Counted from the stretch's first letter, positions 43,541 to 58,595 are shown. The stretch is DNA of 64,000 nt from Stenotrophomonas nematodicola (GCF_009467805.1 NZ_WIAY01000001.1:1244982-1308981); one strand, 5' to 3'. The notes: a model not told the origin generated them from the sequence alone. Translations and numbers: made by a program.

Positions 43541-45420
43541 CGCGGCTTCCACAGCTCGGCAAGGCGGTCGGGCCTGCCGCCAATGCGCTCCAGTGACGGA
43601 TACTTCAGGCCATCGTGGTAGTCCAGCACAACGCTGTCGATGCGGTCCACGCGCTTGACCAGCAACGTGAGCGGCGCCTTGCCGGTGCGTGCGGCGGTGA
43701 TCGCATCCTTGAGCGCCTGGCCGTTGAACACGCGGCCATCCAGGCCCAGCACGGTCATGCCCGGGGCCAGGCCCGCGTTGAACGCGGGGCTGTCCCACAG
43801 CACGTCGCTGATGTAGCCGGCGTCGCTGATCGACACGCCGATCGAGTACAGCAGGTTGTTGGTCCTGGCCCGGGATTCCTGCGCCTTGAATGCGTCGTTG
43901 GGCGTGTCGGTGTAGACCAGCCTCCAGCCGGCCGCCTCCAGCCCGCCGGTGAGCGGGCCGTGGCCATCCAGACGCTCGCGCAGGAAGGTGGCCCAGTCGA
44001 AGGGCGCCACGCCGTTCAAGGTGGTCACCACGTCATCGAAGGTGTACGGATGGACGTTCCAGTCGCCGTCGTTCATGCCGAAGAACGCCTTGGCGAAATC
44101 ATCCAGTCCGCGTCGGTTGCCGGTAAGCGCGCGCAGCTTGCCCTCCACGTCCAGCCACATCATCTGGCCGCCGGAGTAGTAATCCTCGCTCAACTGGTAG
44201 TTGCGGAAGGCCAGTGCGCGGCGCTGGGCGATGGTGGGATCGTTGGTGGTGTCCTGCAGGGTGCGCCAGCCCAGGCCGGGGCGGCCGCGATCGTAGGTGG
44301 CGGCGACATTGGCCAGCACGTCGCGGGTCTGCTGCACGCTCCACAGCCCCGAGCGCGCGGCCAGTACCTGGCCCCAGAACTGGGTCTGTCCTTCGTAGAG
44401 CCAGAGCAGGCTGTCGCCCATCGGCACGTTGAAGTTCGGCGTGGTCAGGTCCGCGCCACGGCGGTACTTGCCGTTCCAGGAGTGGTTGAACTCGTGCGGC
44501 AGCAGGTCGCGTCCCAGCCAGGTCTTGTCCCACTCGGTGAAGTAACCCGGTTCGCCGCTGTTCTCGCTGGAGCGCTGATGCTCCAGGCCGATGCCGCCGA
44601 GCTTGTCGGTGAGCGCGAGGAGGAACTCGTAGCGGTCGAAATGACGCGCGCCGTAGAGCTTGTACATCTGCTGCACCAGCGCGCGGTGCGCCTGCAGCTG
44701 CTCGGGCTTGGCGACCAGCGATGTGGCCTGGTCGGCAAATACGTTCAGGTGCACCGGTACCTTGGCGCCGGGGTCAAGGTCGAAGCGCTGGAAGTGGCGG
44801 CCGGCGAACAGCGGCGAATCGACCAGGTGGTCGTAGCTGATCGGCTTGAACACCACCGTGTCGCCGTCGCGGCGCTCGGTGTCCAACGCGGTGGCGTAGG
44901 ACCAGCCCGGCGGCAGCGTGACCGTGGCCTGGGCCTGGATGTTGCGGGTGACCACGCCGGCCGGATACAGCGAGTTGGCATTCCACTGCAGGTTGAGCAT
45001 GTCCGGGGTCATCACCACCCTGCCCTGGGTCCCCCCCTGCGAGGACAGGAACTTGAACTCGGCGACCACCTCGGTGGCGCCCTGCGGCACGTCCACGCGG
45101 AAGGCATACACATCGTAGGGGTCGCGCGTCCACGCCAGTGGCGTGCCGTTGGCGGTGACCACCAGGCCAGCGAGCTTGTCGATCGGACCGCTCGGCGAAT
45201 GGCTGCCGGGCAGCCACTGCGGATACAGCAGGGTCAGCGGACCCGGCCTGGCCGGCACGGTGGCCTTGACCTTGAAGATGCGCCGGCCGATGTCACGTGC
45301 GTCCACGTCGATGCGCAGCAGGCCGGGGAAGGCAACGTCCTGCGGCGGCGGCGTCTGCGCATGTACGCCCGAGGCGGACAGGACCAGCAGCACGGAGAGG
45401 ACGGCGGCACGCAGTTTCAT
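43537..45420 (-). CDS. M61 family metallopeptidase with PDZ domain
   Basis: The 627-residue exported protein has a signal peptide (~1-21, ending SGVHAQ). It has an N-terminal beta domain, a gluzincin catalytic domain with HEFNH (His309, His313) and a downstream WLYEGQTQFWG supplying the third zinc ligand Glu, and a C-terminal PDZ domain (SDAGYISDVLWDSPAFNAGLAPGM). M61 enzymes such as Sphingomonas glycyl aminopeptidase prefer small N-terminal residues. It is probably periplasmic. The downstream YhhN gene is coupled through ATGA; the gap to ispH is 94 bp. Confidence 0.93.
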   Translation of the reverse strand: MKLRAAVLSVLLVLSASGVHAQTPPPQDVAFPGLLRIDVDARDIGRRIFKVKATVPARPGPLTLLYPQWLPGSHSPSGPIDKLAGLVVTANGTPLAWTRDPYDVYAFRVDVPQGATEVVAEFKFLSSQGGTQGRVVMTPDMLNLQWNANSLYPAGVVTRNIQAQATVTLPPGWSYATALDTERRDGDTVVFKPISYDHLVDSPLFAGRHFQRFDLDPGAKVPVHLNVFADQATSLVAKPEQLQAHRALVQQMYKLYGARHFDRYEFLLALTDKLGGIGLEHQRSSENSGEPGYFTEWDKTWLGRDLLPHEFNHSWNGKYRRGADLTTPNFNVPMGDSLLWLYEGQTQFWGQVLAARSGLWSVQQTRDVLANVAATYDRGRPGLGWRTLQDTTNDPTIAQRRALAFRNYQLSEDYYSGGQMMWLDVEGKLRALTGNRRGLDDFAKAFFGMNDGDWNVHPYTFDDVVTTLNGVAPFDWATFLRERLDGHGPLTGGLEAAGWRLVYTDTPNDAFKAQESRARTNNLLYSIGVSISDAGYISDVLWDSPAFNAGLAPGMTVLGLDGRVFNGQALKDAITAARTGKAPLTLLVKRVDRIDSVVLDYHDGLKYPSLERIGGRPDRLAELWKPR

Positions 45421-45514
45421 CAGGCTCGGCTTCCAGCATACGAAAGACCCGATGCTAGACCTGCACGTCAGCGAACCACATGGCCAAAGGTCATGCCCCT
45501 GGCCGCCGCACCGA

Positions 45515-46465
45515 TCAGGAGATCAGGCGCAGCCGCAGCTCCTTCGGCAGCGCGAACACCATCGACTCGGGCTCGCCATCGAGCTCGCCAATACTGCTGG
45601 CGCCCAGTGCCTTGAGCCGCTCGATCACGCCATCGACCAGCACCTGGGGCGCCGACGCGCCGGCGGTGAGACCGATGTGCTGCTTGCCGACAACCCACGC
45701 CGGATCGATCTCCTCGGCGCCGTCGATCAGGTAGGACTCCACGCCCTCGCGCCGGGCCAGCTCGCTGAGCCGGTTGGAGTTGGAGCTGTTGGGCGAGCCC
45801 ACCACCAGCACCAGGTCGCAGCGCTTGGCCAGGTCGCGGACGGCGTCCTGGCGGTTCTGGGTGGCGTAGCAGATGTCGTCATTCTTCGGCCCCTGCATCG
45901 CCGGGAAACGGGCGCGCAGTGCGTCGATGATGCTGCGGGTGTCATCCACCGACAGGGTGGTCTGGGTGGTGTAGGCGAAGTTCTCCGGCTGATCCAGCAC
46001 CAGCGTATCCACGTCCTGGACGTCTTCGACCAGGTAGATCCGACCGTTGCCGCGTTCGCGGTCCCACTGCCCCATCGTGCCTTCCACTTCCGGGTGGCCG
46101 GCATGGCCGATCAGCACCACGTCGCGGCCGGCGCGGCAGTGCCGTGCCACTTCCAGGTGCACCTTGGTGACCAGCGGGCAGGTTGCGTCGAACACCTTCA
46201 GGCCGCGACGGTCCGCTTCCAGGCGCACGGCCTGGGACACCCCGTGGGCACTGAAGATCACCGTATTGTTGTCCGGCACTTCGTCGAGTTCCTCGACGAA
46301 GATGGCGCCGCGGCTTTTGAGGTCGTCGACCACGAAACGGTTGTGCACGACCTCATGGCGCACGTAGATCGGCGCCCCCAGGGTCTCGATCGCGCGCTTG
46401 ACGATCTCGATCGCACGATCGACACCGGCACAGAACCCACGCGGATTGGCAAGCAACACATCCAT
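45515..46465 (-). CDS. ispH: 4-hydroxy-3-methylbut-2-enyl diphosphate reductase
   Basis: A 316-residue [4Fe-4S] enzyme, last step of the MEP isoprenoid pathway. The cluster cysteines are in GFCAGV (Cys12), [10 protein letters not shown] and [22 protein letters not shown] and [14 protein letters not shown] supply substrate residues, and [11 protein letters not shown] is the conserved Ser/Asn loop. It lies 53 bp downstream of lspA in the murJ-ribF-ileS-lspA-ispH block. Confidence 0.98.
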   Translation of the reverse strand: MDVLLANPRGFCAGVDRAIEIVKRAIETLGAPIYVRHEVVHNRFVVDDLKSRGAIFVEELDEVPDNNTVIFSAHGVSQAVRLEADRRGLKVFDATCPLVTKVHLEVARHCRAGRDVVLIGHAGHPEVEGTMGQWDRERGNGRIYLVEDVQDVDTLVLDQPENFAYTTQTTLSVDDTRSIIDALRARFPAMQGPKNDDICYATQNRQDAVRDLAKRCDLVLVVGSPNSSNSNRLSELARREGVESYLIDGAEEIDPAWVVGKQHIGLTAGASAPQVLVDGVIERLKALGASSIGELDGEPESMVFALPKELRLRLIS

Positions 46466-46518
46466 CGGTCAGATACTCCGGCCGGCGCGAGCCGGTTATT
46501 GCTGAATACAGGGAGGGA

Positions 46519-47024
46519 TTATCCCGCTTTTTTGCTGGCCTTGCCTTCGAACAGCCCGAACACGGCAATGCCCACGGCACCGGCCACGATCGCCGCATCG
46601 GCGATGTTGAACGACGGCCAGGCATAACTGCCGATGTACCACTGGATGAAGTCCACCACGTGCCCGTGTACCTGGCGGTCGATGACGTTGCCGATGGCAC
46701 CGCCGATGACCAGGGCGAAGGGCAGCGCCCGACGCCAGTTGGCGCGGGGGGTTTCCCACAGCCACTTGGCCATCAGGGCGCTGATGGCAACAGCCAGCGC
46801 GGTGAAGAACCACAGCTGCCAGCCACCGGCATCGCTCAGGAAACTGAACGCCGCACCGGTGTTGTAGGTGCGGTACCAGTTCCAGACGCCGTCGATGACC
46901 GGCACCGGCTGGAACTCGGGCAGGCTGGACAGCACCCAGGCCTTGCTCCACTGGTCCAGGCCGATGACCACCACCGACAGCAGCAGCCACACCAGGGCGT
47001 TGGGACGCGGACGCGCGGCGCTCA

Positions 47025-47025
<1 letters not shown>
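46519..47025 (-). CDS. lspA: signal peptidase II (lipoprotein signal peptidase)
   Basis: The 168-residue inner-membrane aspartyl protease removes signal peptides from diacylglyceryl prolipoproteins. Four transmembrane helices; motif [16 protein letters not shown], and catalytic Asp residues in [15 protein letters not shown] and [11 protein letters not shown] 47025 overlaps the ileS stop by one base (TGATG). It would process the several lipoproteins found in this window. Confidence 0.97.
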
Positions 47026-49852
<2,827 letters not shown>

Positions 49853-49856
<4 letters not shown>

Positions 49857-50800
49857 GCAGTGGCTCGCAATCTGTGTTCGGAAAGGATGTGGCGCGCCTG
49901 TTCGGCGTCACGGTGCATCTGGTCGGTCAGCGCCGCCAGGTCATGGAACTTTTCTTCATCGCGCAGCTTGGCCACGAACTCCACTTCGATGTGGCGCCCG
50001 TAGAGGTCGCCCTGGAAGTCGAACAGGTGCGCTTCCAGCAGCGGCTCCACCCCGTCCACCGTGGGCCGGGTTCCGAAGCTGGACACCGAGGGCCACGGCT
50101 GGTCGAACACGCCATGCACCCAGGTGGCATAGATGCCCGACAGCGCCGGCGTCTTCGGGAAGCGCAGGTTGGCAGTCGGGAAACCGAGGGTACGGCCCAA
50201 CTGGCGGCCGCGCACCACCCGGCCACCGATCGCATAGGGGCGGCCCAGCAGGTCGGCGGCGTGGCTGAAATCGCCGGCACGCAGCAGCTGGCGGATGCGG
50301 GTGCTGGAAATGCGCTCGCCGCGCAGGTCCACCGGTTCGATCTCGCCGGCACTGAAGCCACGGTCGGCACCCATCGCCTGCAGCAGGGCCAGGTCGCCCC
50401 TGCGGCGGTTGCCGAAGCAGAACTCCGGTCCGATCCAGACCTCGCGCGCGCTCAGCCGCTGCACCAGCAACTGCTCCACGAACGCCTCGGCCGGCATCGC
50501 GGCCATGCGCGCATCGAAGCGCAGCAGGCCGATTCCGTCCACGCCCAGTTCGCGCAGCATCGCCACCTTGTCGCGGGCCAGGGTCAGCCGCGGCGGCGGC
50601 TCGCCCTGGGCGAAGTACTCGCGCGGCAACGGCTCGAACGCAACCGCCACGGCGGCCACGCCCATCGCGCGCGCACGCGCTACCGCGTGGCGCACCAGCG
50701 CACGATGGCCCAGGTGCAGGCCGTCGAATGCACCGATGCAGACCACGCTTCCGTGCGGGAACAACGGCCCGCCCTCAACGCTTCTAAACAGCCTGCTCAT
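49853..50800 (-). CDS. ribF: bifunctional riboflavin kinase / FAD synthetase
   Basis: About 315 residues converting riboflavin to FMN and FAD. The N-terminal nucleotidyltransferase domain has [15 protein letters not shown] and [10 protein letters not shown]; the C-terminal kinase domain has [11 protein letters not shown] (ATP/Mg site) and LEAHLFDF with the catalytic Glu. ATG 50800 ([11 protein letters not shown]) is preferred; an in-frame TTG at 50839 would add 13 residues. Neither has a clear ribosome-binding site. It lies between murJ and ileS. Confidence 0.96.
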
Positions 50801-50875
50801 CAACTTGGAATGCGGCCCACCGGGGCCGATGCTTTGCAAGGGATAGCCATGAAGTATAGCCGGGTGCCCGCCGGA

Positions 50876-52495
50876 TCAATGCTCGCGCAGGTGACGCGGG
50901 CGGAAGCCCATCGCCACCAGGGCCAGCAGATAGGTCAGACCACCGCCGCCGACCAGCGCGGCCAGGTTGCCGATGCGGTGCCACTTGTCCATCTCGGTGA
51001 AGTCGGACATCAGCTGCAGCAGGCCCAGCAGCACCGCCACCATCGCCGCGCAGGCCAGGCCCAGCTTCGTGACATAGCCCACCCAGCCCGGCCGCGGCTG
51101 GTACACCCGGGTCTTGCCCAGCCAGTACCAGAGCAGGCCAAGGTTCAGGTAACTGGACAGCGCGCTGGCGATGCCCAGGGCCAGGTGCAGGCCGGGCTGC
51201 TTGCCCAGCGCCACCCAGACCCCCTGCGCCTTCAGCGCCTCCGGCACCATTACCTGGTACAGCACCGCCAGCAGCGCGAAATTGAAGACCATGTTGGCCA
51301 CCAGGGCGACCAGGCCGGCACGCACCGGGGTGCTCGTGTCCTGCCGGGCGTAGAACGCCGGCAGGACCACTTTGAGCAGGGCGAACGCCGGCAGGGCCAG
51401 GCTCAGTCCGTACACCGACAATGCGGTCATCCGGGTGTCGAACGGGGTGAACTGGCCGTGCTGGAACAGCGTGGCGATCAGCGGTTCGGCCAGCAGCAGC
51501 AGGCCAAGCATGGCCGGCACCGCGATCAGCAGCGTGGTGCGCAGGCCCCAGTCCAGGGCATTGGAGAAGCCTGCCTTGTCGGTACTGACGTGATGGCGGG
51601 CCAGCGCGGGCAGGATCACCGTGCCCAGCGCCACCCCGAACACGCCCAGCGGCAGTTCCAGGAAGCGGTCGGCCAGGGACAGCCAAGACTGCGAACCGTC
51701 GGTGAGCTTGGCCGCGATCACGGTGTCCAGCAGCAGGTTGATCTGGGCCACGGAGGAGCCGAACAGGGTCGGCACCATCAGGGTCAGCACCTTGCGCACG
51801 CCGGGATGGGTCCAGCCCCAGCGCGGCAGCGTGAGCAGGTTGATGCCCTTCAGCGAGGGCAACTGGAACAGCAGCTGCAGCAGACCCGCCGCCAGCACGG
51901 CCCAACCCAGGGCCAGGATCTGCTTTTCGGGGGTGCCACCCAGCCGCGGCGCCAGCCACAGCGCGCCGGCGATCATGCACAGGTTGAGGATGACCGGGGT
52001 CAGCGCCGGCATCGCGAAGCGCTGGAAGCTGTTCAGCGCCCCGCCGGCCAGGGCCGTCAGCGAGACGAACAGCAGGAACGGAAAGGTCAGCCGGAACAGG
52101 TCCACCAGCAGCCCGTGCTTGGCCGGATCGGTCTCGACGCCGCTGGAGAACAGTGTGGCCAGCTGCGGGGCGAAGATCAGCGCCAGCGCAGTCACCAGCA
52201 GCAGCACCCCGCCCAGGGTACCGGCCACCCGCGACATCAGCTCGCGCAGCTCGGCATGCGGACGGGTTTCCTTCACCTCCGTGAACACCGGCACGAAGGC
52301 GGTGGCGAACGAGCCCTCCGCGAACAGCCGGCGCAGGAAATTGGGCACCCGGAAGGCGACCCAGAAGGCGTCGGTCACCGCATTGGTGCCGAACGTGGTG
52401 GTCACGGCCAGGTCGCGTACCAACCCCAGTACGCGCGAAATCATGGTCATGCTGCTGAACGACAGCAGGCCCCGCAACATCTTCGGTGAACTCAC
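50876..52495 (-). CDS. murJ: lipid II flippase MurJ
   Basis: The 539-residue inner-membrane protein has about 14 transmembrane helices and moves lipid II across the membrane for peptidoglycan synthesis. It begins SFSSMTMISRVLGLVRDLAV with the conserved Arg pair and contains the FRVPNFLRRLFAEGSF segment typical of MviN/MurJ. The GTG start at 52495 is supported by GAGGGAA a few bases upstream. First gene of the murJ-ribF-ileS-lspA-ispH block, divergent from rpsT. Confidence 0.97.
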   Translation of the reverse strand: MSSPKMLRGLLSFSSMTMISRVLGLVRDLAVTTTFGTNAVTDAFWVAFRVPNFLRRLFAEGSFATAFVPVFTEVKETRPHAELRELMSRVAGTLGGVLLLVTALALIFAPQLATLFSSGVETDPAKHGLLVDLFRLTFPFLLFVSLTALAGGALNSFQRFAMPALTPVILNLCMIAGALWLAPRLGGTPEKQILALGWAVLAAGLLQLLFQLPSLKGINLLTLPRWGWTHPGVRKVLTLMVPTLFGSSVAQINLLLDTVIAAKLTDGSQSWLSLADRFLELPLGVFGVALGTVILPALARHHVSTDKAGFSNALDWGLRTTLLIAVPAMLGLLLLAEPLIATLFQHGQFTPFDTRMTALSVYGLSLALPAFALLKVVLPAFYARQDTSTPVRAGLVALVANMVFNFALLAVLYQVMVPEALKAQGVWVALGKQPGLHLALGIASALSSYLNLGLLWYWLGKTRVYQPRPGWVGYVTKLGLACAAMVAVLLGLLQLMSDFTEMDKWHRIGNLAALVGGGGLTYLLALVAMGFRPRHLREH

Positions 52496-52596
52496 CCGTG
52501 TTCCCTCTTGACAATTGACTTGACGTACATTTTTCGAGCCATCATACTTTCCAGCTTGCTGTTCCCATTACACCGATTTTTCAGGAAACCACCACT

Positions 52597-52866
52597 GTGG
52601 CCAATATCAAGTCCGCCAAGAAGCGCGCCAAGCAGACCGTCGTGCGCAACGCGCGCAATACGGCTCAGCGTTCGATGCTGCGCACCGCTGTCAAGAAGGT
52701 GATCAAGGCTCTGGATGCCAATGACGCCGCCGGCGCCGAGGCAGCCTTTGCCGTCGCCCAGCCGATCCTCGACCGTTTCAGCTCGCGTGGTCTGATCCAC
52801 AAGAACAAGGCCGCTCGCCACAAGAGCCGCCTGACCGCGCGCATCAAGGCCCTCAAGGCCGCCTGA
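52597..52866 (+). CDS. rpsT: 30S ribosomal protein S20
   Basis: 89 residues from a GTG start with AGGAAA upstream. [20 protein letters not shown] and [12 protein letters not shown] are diagnostic of S20. A GTG or UUG start on rpsT is common in gammaproteobacteria and linked to autoregulation. It is divergent from murJ, an arrangement seen widely, and followed by a strong terminator. Confidence 0.98.
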   Translation: MANIKSAKKRAKQTVVRNARNTAQRSMLRTAVKKVIKALDANDAAGAEAAFAVAQPILDRFSSRGLIHKNKAARHKSRLTARIKALKAA

Positions 52867-52910
52867 TACGGCGAAGTGACTGCCGGAAGCCCTGCTTTCG
52901 GCGGTACAGA

Positions 52911-52936
52911 AAAGCCCGGCCCTGGCCGGGTTTTTT
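52911..52936 (+). terminator. Rho-independent terminator of rpsT
   Basis: CCCGGCC / GGCCGGG stem (52915-52921 with 52924-52930) with a 2-base loop is followed by six Ts, 45 bases after the rpsT stop. Confidence 0.88.
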
Positions 52937-53020
52937 GTTGGGCGGCATCCACGTGCGGCGTGCGCGCCGCGGACCGCACAGCGCCCGGCAGTGCGGCGCG
53001 GGATACCGGCGGCACCACAG

Positions 53021-53043
53021 AAAAACCCGGCCGAAGCCGGGTT
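53021..53043 (-). terminator. Rho-independent terminator of obgE
   Basis: The stem is 53024-53031 with 53036-53043, loop CGAA; on the minus strand it runs into five Ts (53025-53021). It lies 22 bases after the obgE stop. Confidence 0.82.
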
Positions 53044-53065
53044 GTTCAGGGGCGCGCGGATGCGC

Positions 53066-54172
<1,107 letters not shown>

Positions 54173-54235
54173 CTAACGTCCCCGGTACGATCCAGGGACG
54201 GCGGCGGGAAGGATCCCGCCCGGTATGCGTTCAAC

Positions 54236-54262
54236 AAAAACAAAAACCCCGCCGAAGCGGGG
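54236..54262 (-). terminator. terminator of rplU-rpmA
   Basis: CCCCGC / GCGGGG (54247-54252 with 54257-54262), loop CGAA, followed on the minus strand by a T-rich run interrupted once. It lies about 50 bases after rpmA. Confidence 0.82.
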
Positions 54263-54313
54263 CTTTCGTCAGCGGCCCCACGCCGAGGCGTGGGCGCCTG
54301 CGTGTCGCGAAGA

Positions 54314-54574
54314 TCAGGCTTCGGCGACGACGCTGACGGTACGACGCTTCTTCGGGCCCTTCACCGAGAACTCCACCTTGCCGTCGATCAGCGCGAACAG
54401 GGTGTGGTCACGGCCCAGGCCAACGCCGGAACCCGGGTGGAACTGGGTGCCGCGCTGACGCACGATGATGTTGCCGGCATCGATGGCCTGGCCACCGAAG
54501 ATCTTGACGCCGAGGTACTTCGGGTTGGAGTCGCGACCGTTGCGCGATGAGCCTACGCCCTTTTTATGTGCCAT
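54314..54574 (-). CDS. rpmA: 50S ribosomal protein L27
   Basis: 86 residues beginning [20 protein letters not shown], the L27 signature, with [11 protein letters not shown] further on. L27 sits by the peptidyl transferase centre. It follows rplU by 15 bp in one transcript. Confidence 0.98.
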   Translation of the reverse strand: MAHKKGVGSSRNGRDSNPKYLGVKIFGGQAIDAGNIIVRQRGTQFHPGSGVGLGRDHTLFALIDGKVEFSVKGPKKRRTVSVVAEA

Positions 54575-54589
54575 GACTGCTTCTCCTTA

Positions 54590-54907
54590 TTACTTGCTGC
54601 CACCGGCGATGCCGGTGATCTCGATTTCGGTGTAGTACTGACGGTGACCCTGGCGCTTCATGTGGTGCTTACGGCGACGGAACTTGATGATCCGGACCTT
54701 GTCGGCACGACCCTGGGACACGACCTTGGCGGTGACCGAAGCGCCGCTCAGTGCGTCGCCCAGCTTGATGCCATCGCTGTCGCCCAGCATCAGGATGTTG
54801 TCGAACTTGATCTCGTTGCCAACGTCGACATCGAGCTTTTCAACGCGGAGCGTTTCGCCCTGCGCCACGCGGTATTGCTTACCGCCGGTTACCAGTACTG
54901 CGTACAT
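54590..54907 (-). CDS. rplU: 50S ribosomal protein L21
   Basis: 105 residues beginning [20 protein letters not shown], with [20 protein letters not shown] near the end, diagnostic of L21. It binds 23S rRNA near L20. First gene of rplU-rpmA; its promoter must lie in the 293-bp region shared with divergent uvrA, where I see no clear hexamers. Confidence 0.98.
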   Translation of the reverse strand: MYAVLVTGGKQYRVAQGETLRVEKLDVDVGNEIKFDNILMLGDSDGIKLGDALSGASVTAKVVSQGRADKVRIIKFRRRKHHMKRQGHRQYYTEIEITGIAGGSK

Positions 54908-55200
54908 GACCAGACTTCCTCTGTAGTTATTGTGGTCTATGGACTGCCGCCATCGAGGGCGGACAGAAGCGGAATTTTAATGACTCACCCCGGCCCGGGT
55001 CAACCCACCCCCGGGTCTGGGGCGCAATCGCCTGAACCCCGTTCAGGTTGAGGCCCGGCCGGTCTCAGGGAATGAGACACGGGGCTGGCAATGTCGCCGA
55101 TTGCCCCCAAATCCCAAGCTCGGTAGGCTGACCGATTGCCGTCTCCGCTTGCCCCACCCGCTTGCCGACCCCCGGGTCGAAGCCCCACAACGGATCCCCC

Positions 55201-58191
55201 ATGGCGATGGATTTCATCCGCATCCGCGGCGCGCGGACGCACAATCTCAAGAACATCGATCTCGACCTGCCCCGCGACAAGCTCATCGTCATCACCGGCC
55301 TGTCCGGCTCGGGCAAGTCCTCGCTGGCGTTCGACACGATCTACGCCGAAGGCCAACGCCGCTACGTGGAGTCGCTGTCGGCCTATGCCCGGCAGTTCCT
55401 GAGCGTGATGGAGAAGCCGGACCTGGACCACATCGAGGGTCTGTCCCCGGCGATCTCGATCGAGCAGAAGTCGACGTCGCACAACCCGCGTTCGACCGTC
55501 GGCACGATCACCGAGATCTACGACTACCTGCGTCTGCTGTACGCCCGTGTCGGCAGCCCGCGCTGCCCCGACCACGGCTACCCGCTGGAAGCGCAGACGG
55601 TCAGCCAGATGGTCGATCACGTTCTGACCCTGGACCAGGAACAGCGCTACATGCTGCTGGCCCCGGTGATCCGCGAACGCAAGGGCGAGCATGCCCAGGT
55701 GTTCGACCAGTTGCGCGCGCAGGGGTTCGTGCGCGTGCGCGTGGACGGCGTGCTGCATGAAATCGATGCGGTGCCGCCGCTGGCGCTGCGCCAGAAGCAC
55801 ACCATCGAAGCGGTGATCGACCGCTTCCGCCCGCGCGAGGACATCAAGCAGCGCCTGGCCGAGAGCTTTGAAACCGCGCTCAAGCTCGGCGACGGCATGG
55901 TCTCGGTGCAGTCGCTGGATGTCGAAGACGCGCCGGCCCATCTGTTCTCGTCCAAGTACAGCTGTCCGGTCTGCGATTACTCGCTGCCGGAGCTGGAACC
56001 GCGCCTGTTCTCGTTCAACTCGCCGGTGGGCGCCTGCCCCGGCTGCGACGGCCTGGGCATGGCCGAGTTCTTCGATCCCTCGCGCGTGGTGGTGCACCCG
56101 GAGCTGTCGCTGTCGGCCGGCGCCGTGCGCGGCTGGGACCGCCGCAATGCCTATTACTTCCAGCTGATCGCCTCGCTGGCCAAGCACTACAGGTTCGACG
56201 TGGACGCGCCGTGGCAGAGCCTGCCCGAGGATGTGCGCCAGGCCGTGCTGTACGGCAGCGGCGAGGAGACCATCACCTTCACCTACTTCACCGAGGCCGG
56301 CGGGCGCACCCAGCGCAAGCACCGCTTCGAGGGCATCATTCCCAATCTCGAGCGCCGCTACAAGGAAACCGAATCGGCGGCGGTGCGCGAGGAACTGGCC
56401 AAGTACATCAGCGAACGCGACTGCCCCGAGTGCCACGGCGCGCGCCTGAACAAGGCCGCCCGCCATGTGTTCGTGGCCGACCGTGCGCTGCCGGAACTGG
56501 TGGTGCTGCCGATCGACGAGGCGCTGAAGTTCTTCAGCGGCATGAGCCTGCCGGGATGGCGTGGCGAGATCGCCGGCAAGATCGTCAAGGAGATCGGCGA
56601 GCGGCTGGGCTTCCTGGTCGATGTGGGCCTGGATTACCTCACCCTGGAGCGCAAGGCCGACACTCTGTCCGGTGGCGAAGCCCAGCGCATCCGGCTGGCC
56701 AGCCAGATCGGTGCGGGCCTGGTCGGCGTGATGTACGTGCTCGACGAGCCGTCCATCGGCCTGCACCAGCGCGACAACGAACGCCTGCTCGGCACCCTCA
56801 CCCGCCTGCGCGACCTGGGCAACACGGTGATCGTGGTCGAGCATGACGAAGACGCCATCCGCCTGGCCGATTACGTGCTGGACATCGGCCCGGGCGCGGG
56901 CGTGCACGGCGGCGAGATCGTCGGCCAGGGCACGCTGCAGGACATCCTGGATGCACCGCGCTCGCTCACCGGCCAGTACCTGTCGGGCAAGCGCGCCATC
57001 GAGATTCCGGCGCGCCGGCACAAGCCCAACCCGAAGATGACGCTGCACCTGCGCGGTGCCAGCGGCAACAATCTCAAGGGCGTGGACCTGGACATTCCGT
57101 CGGGTCTGCTGACCTGCATTACCGGCGTGTCCGGCTCGGGCAAGTCGACGCTGATCAACGACACCCTGTTCTCGCTGGCCGCCAACGAGATCAACGGTGC
57201 CTCACACCCGATCGCGCCGTACAAGGAGGTCGACGGGCTGGACCTGTTCGACAAGGTGGTGGACATCGACCAGTCGCCGATCGGCCGCACGCCGCGCTCG
57301 AACCCGGCCACCTACACCGGTCTGTTCACCCCGCTGCGCGAGCTGTACGCGCAGGTGCCCGAAGCGCGTGCGCGCGGCTATTCGCCGGGGCGCTTCAGCT
57401 TCAACGTCCGCGGCGGCCGCTGCGAAGCCTGCCAGGGCGATGGCCTGATCAAGGTGGAAATGCACTTCCTGCCGGACGTGTACGTGCCCTGCGATGTGTG
57501 CCACGGCAAGCGCTACAACCGCGAAACGCTGGAGATCCTGTACAAGGGCTACAACATCAACGACGTGCTGCAGATGACCGTCGAAGATGCGCTGAAGCTG
57601 TTCGAGCCGGTGCCGTCCATCGCACGCAAGCTGGAAACGCTGGTCGATGTGGGCCTGAGCTACATCAAGCTGGGCCAGAGCGCGACCACCCTCTCCGGCG
57701 GTGAAGCGCAGCGCGTGAAGCTGTCCAAGGAACTCTCGCGGCGCGATACCGGCCGCACCCTGTACATCCTCGACGAGCCGACCACCGGCCTGCACTTCCA
57801 CGACATCGAAGCGCTGCTTGGCGTGCTGCACAAGCTGCGCGACGAGGGCAACACGGTGGTGGTGATCGAGCACAACCTGGATGTGATCAAGACCGCCGAC
57901 TGGATCGTCGATCTGGGTCCGGAGGGCGGCCACCGCGGTGGCACCATCCTGGTCACCGGCACGCCGGAAGACGTGGCCGCGCACCCGGCTTCGTACACCG
58001 GCCAGTTCCTGGCCAAGATGCTGCCCTCGATCACTGCGCGCCCGGAGCGCCCGGCCGCCGTGGCCAACAAGCCTGACGCCCGCCCTCCCCGCAAGGTCAA
58101 GCCGGAAAAGCCGGCCAGGAAGGCGGCCGCTGCCAAGAGTACCGGCAAGGCCAGCAAGACCGGCACCACCCGCAAGAAGAAGGACGCCTGA
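55201..58191 (+). CDS. uvrA: excinuclease ABC subunit A
   Basis: The 996-residue damage-recognition ATPase of nucleotide excision repair. Two ABC modules: Walker [10 protein letters not shown] and GVSGSGKST, signatures LSGGEAQRI and LSGGEAQRV, and zinc-finger cysteines CPVCDYS ... CPGCDG, CPECHG and CEACQG ... CDVCHG. The C-terminus has a ~50-residue Lys/Ala/Pro-rich tail beyond the E. coli protein. ATG 55201 is preferred; ATG 55207 is a close alternative. I see no LexA-type palindrome upstream. The stop overlaps the thioesterase start (TGATG). Confidence 0.98.
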   Translation: MAMDFIRIRGARTHNLKNIDLDLPRDKLIVITGLSGSGKSSLAFDTIYAEGQRRYVESLSAYARQFLSVMEKPDLDHIEGLSPAISIEQKSTSHNPRSTVGTITEIYDYLRLLYARVGSPRCPDHGYPLEAQTVSQMVDHVLTLDQEQRYMLLAPVIRERKGEHAQVFDQLRAQGFVRVRVDGVLHEIDAVPPLALRQKHTIEAVIDRFRPREDIKQRLAESFETALKLGDGMVSVQSLDVEDAPAHLFSSKYSCPVCDYSLPELEPRLFSFNSPVGACPGCDGLGMAEFFDPSRVVVHPELSLSAGAVRGWDRRNAYYFQLIASLAKHYRFDVDAPWQSLPEDVRQAVLYGSGEETITFTYFTEAGGRTQRKHRFEGIIPNLERRYKETESAAVREELAKYISERDCPECHGARLNKAARHVFVADRALPELVVLPIDEALKFFSGMSLPGWRGEIAGKIVKEIGERLGFLVDVGLDYLTLERKADTLSGGEAQRIRLASQIGAGLVGVMYVLDEPSIGLHQRDNERLLGTLTRLRDLGNTVIVVEHDEDAIRLADYVLDIGPGAGVHGGEIVGQGTLQDILDAPRSLTGQYLSGKRAIEIPARRHKPNPKMTLHLRGASGNNLKGVDLDIPSGLLTCITGVSGSGKSTLINDTLFSLAANEINGASHPIAPYKEVDGLDLFDKVVDIDQSPIGRTPRSNPATYTGLFTPLRELYAQVPEARARGYSPGRFSFNVRGGRCEACQGDGLIKVEMHFLPDVYVPCDVCHGKRYNRETLEILYKGYNINDVLQMTVEDALKLFEPVPSIARKLETLVDVGLSYIKLGQSATTLSGGEAQRVKLSKELSRRDTGRTLYILDEPTTGLHFHDIEALLGVLHKLRDEGNTVVVIEHNLDVIKTADWIVDLGPEGGHRGGTILVTGTPEDVAAHPASYTGQFLAKMLPSITARPERPAAVANKPDARPPRKVKPEKPARKAAAAKSTGKASKTGTTRKKKDA

Positions 58192-58595
58192 TGAGCACCG
58201 ACCACACCATTCTTGCCCGCGTACCGATCAGCGTGCGCTGGCGCGACATGGACAGCATGGGCCACGTCAACAACGCCAAGTACATCTCCTATCTGGAGGA
58301 GGCGCGCGTGCGCTGGATGCTGGGCGTGGACGGCGTATCGATGACCGACCGCATCGCCCCCGTGGTGGCGGCCACCAACGTCAATTACCGCCTGCCGATC
58401 GTGTGGCCCAACGACATTGTGGTGGAACTGTTCGTGGAGCGGCTGGGCAACAGCAGCATCACCATCGGACATCGCATCGTGGACCAGCAGGACGACACCC
58501 GCCTGTATTCGGATGGCAACGTGGTGGTGGTGTGGATGGACACTCAGACCGGCAAAAGCGCGCCCCTGCCGGATGCGATCCGCAACGCCTCGTAG
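58191..58595 (+). CDS. 4HBT (hotdog) acyl-CoA thioesterase
   Basis: The 134-residue protein has the hotdog motif VRWRDMDSMGHVNNAKYISYLEE... with the catalytic-type Asp/His of the YbgC/FcbC group, and a central strand NVNYRLPIVWPNDIVVEL. It hydrolyses an acyl-CoA; substrate unknown. It is translationally coupled to uvrA, an unusual pairing. Its TAG stop codon lies inside a SMAG repeat (58592-58616), so the repeat supplies the end of the gene. Confidence 0.9.
   Translation: MSTDHTILARVPISVRWRDMDSMGHVNNAKYISYLEEARVRWMLGVDGVSMTDRIAPVVAATNVNYRLPIVWPNDIVVELFVERLGNSSITIGHRIVDQQDDTRLYSDGNVVVVWMDTQTGKSAPLPDAIRNAS

Noticed and set aside
54908..55200. Possible riboswitch, small RNA or SOS box between rplU and uvrA
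   Set aside because: No LexA-type palindrome, no recognised riboswitch pattern and no T-run hairpin found by reading both strands.
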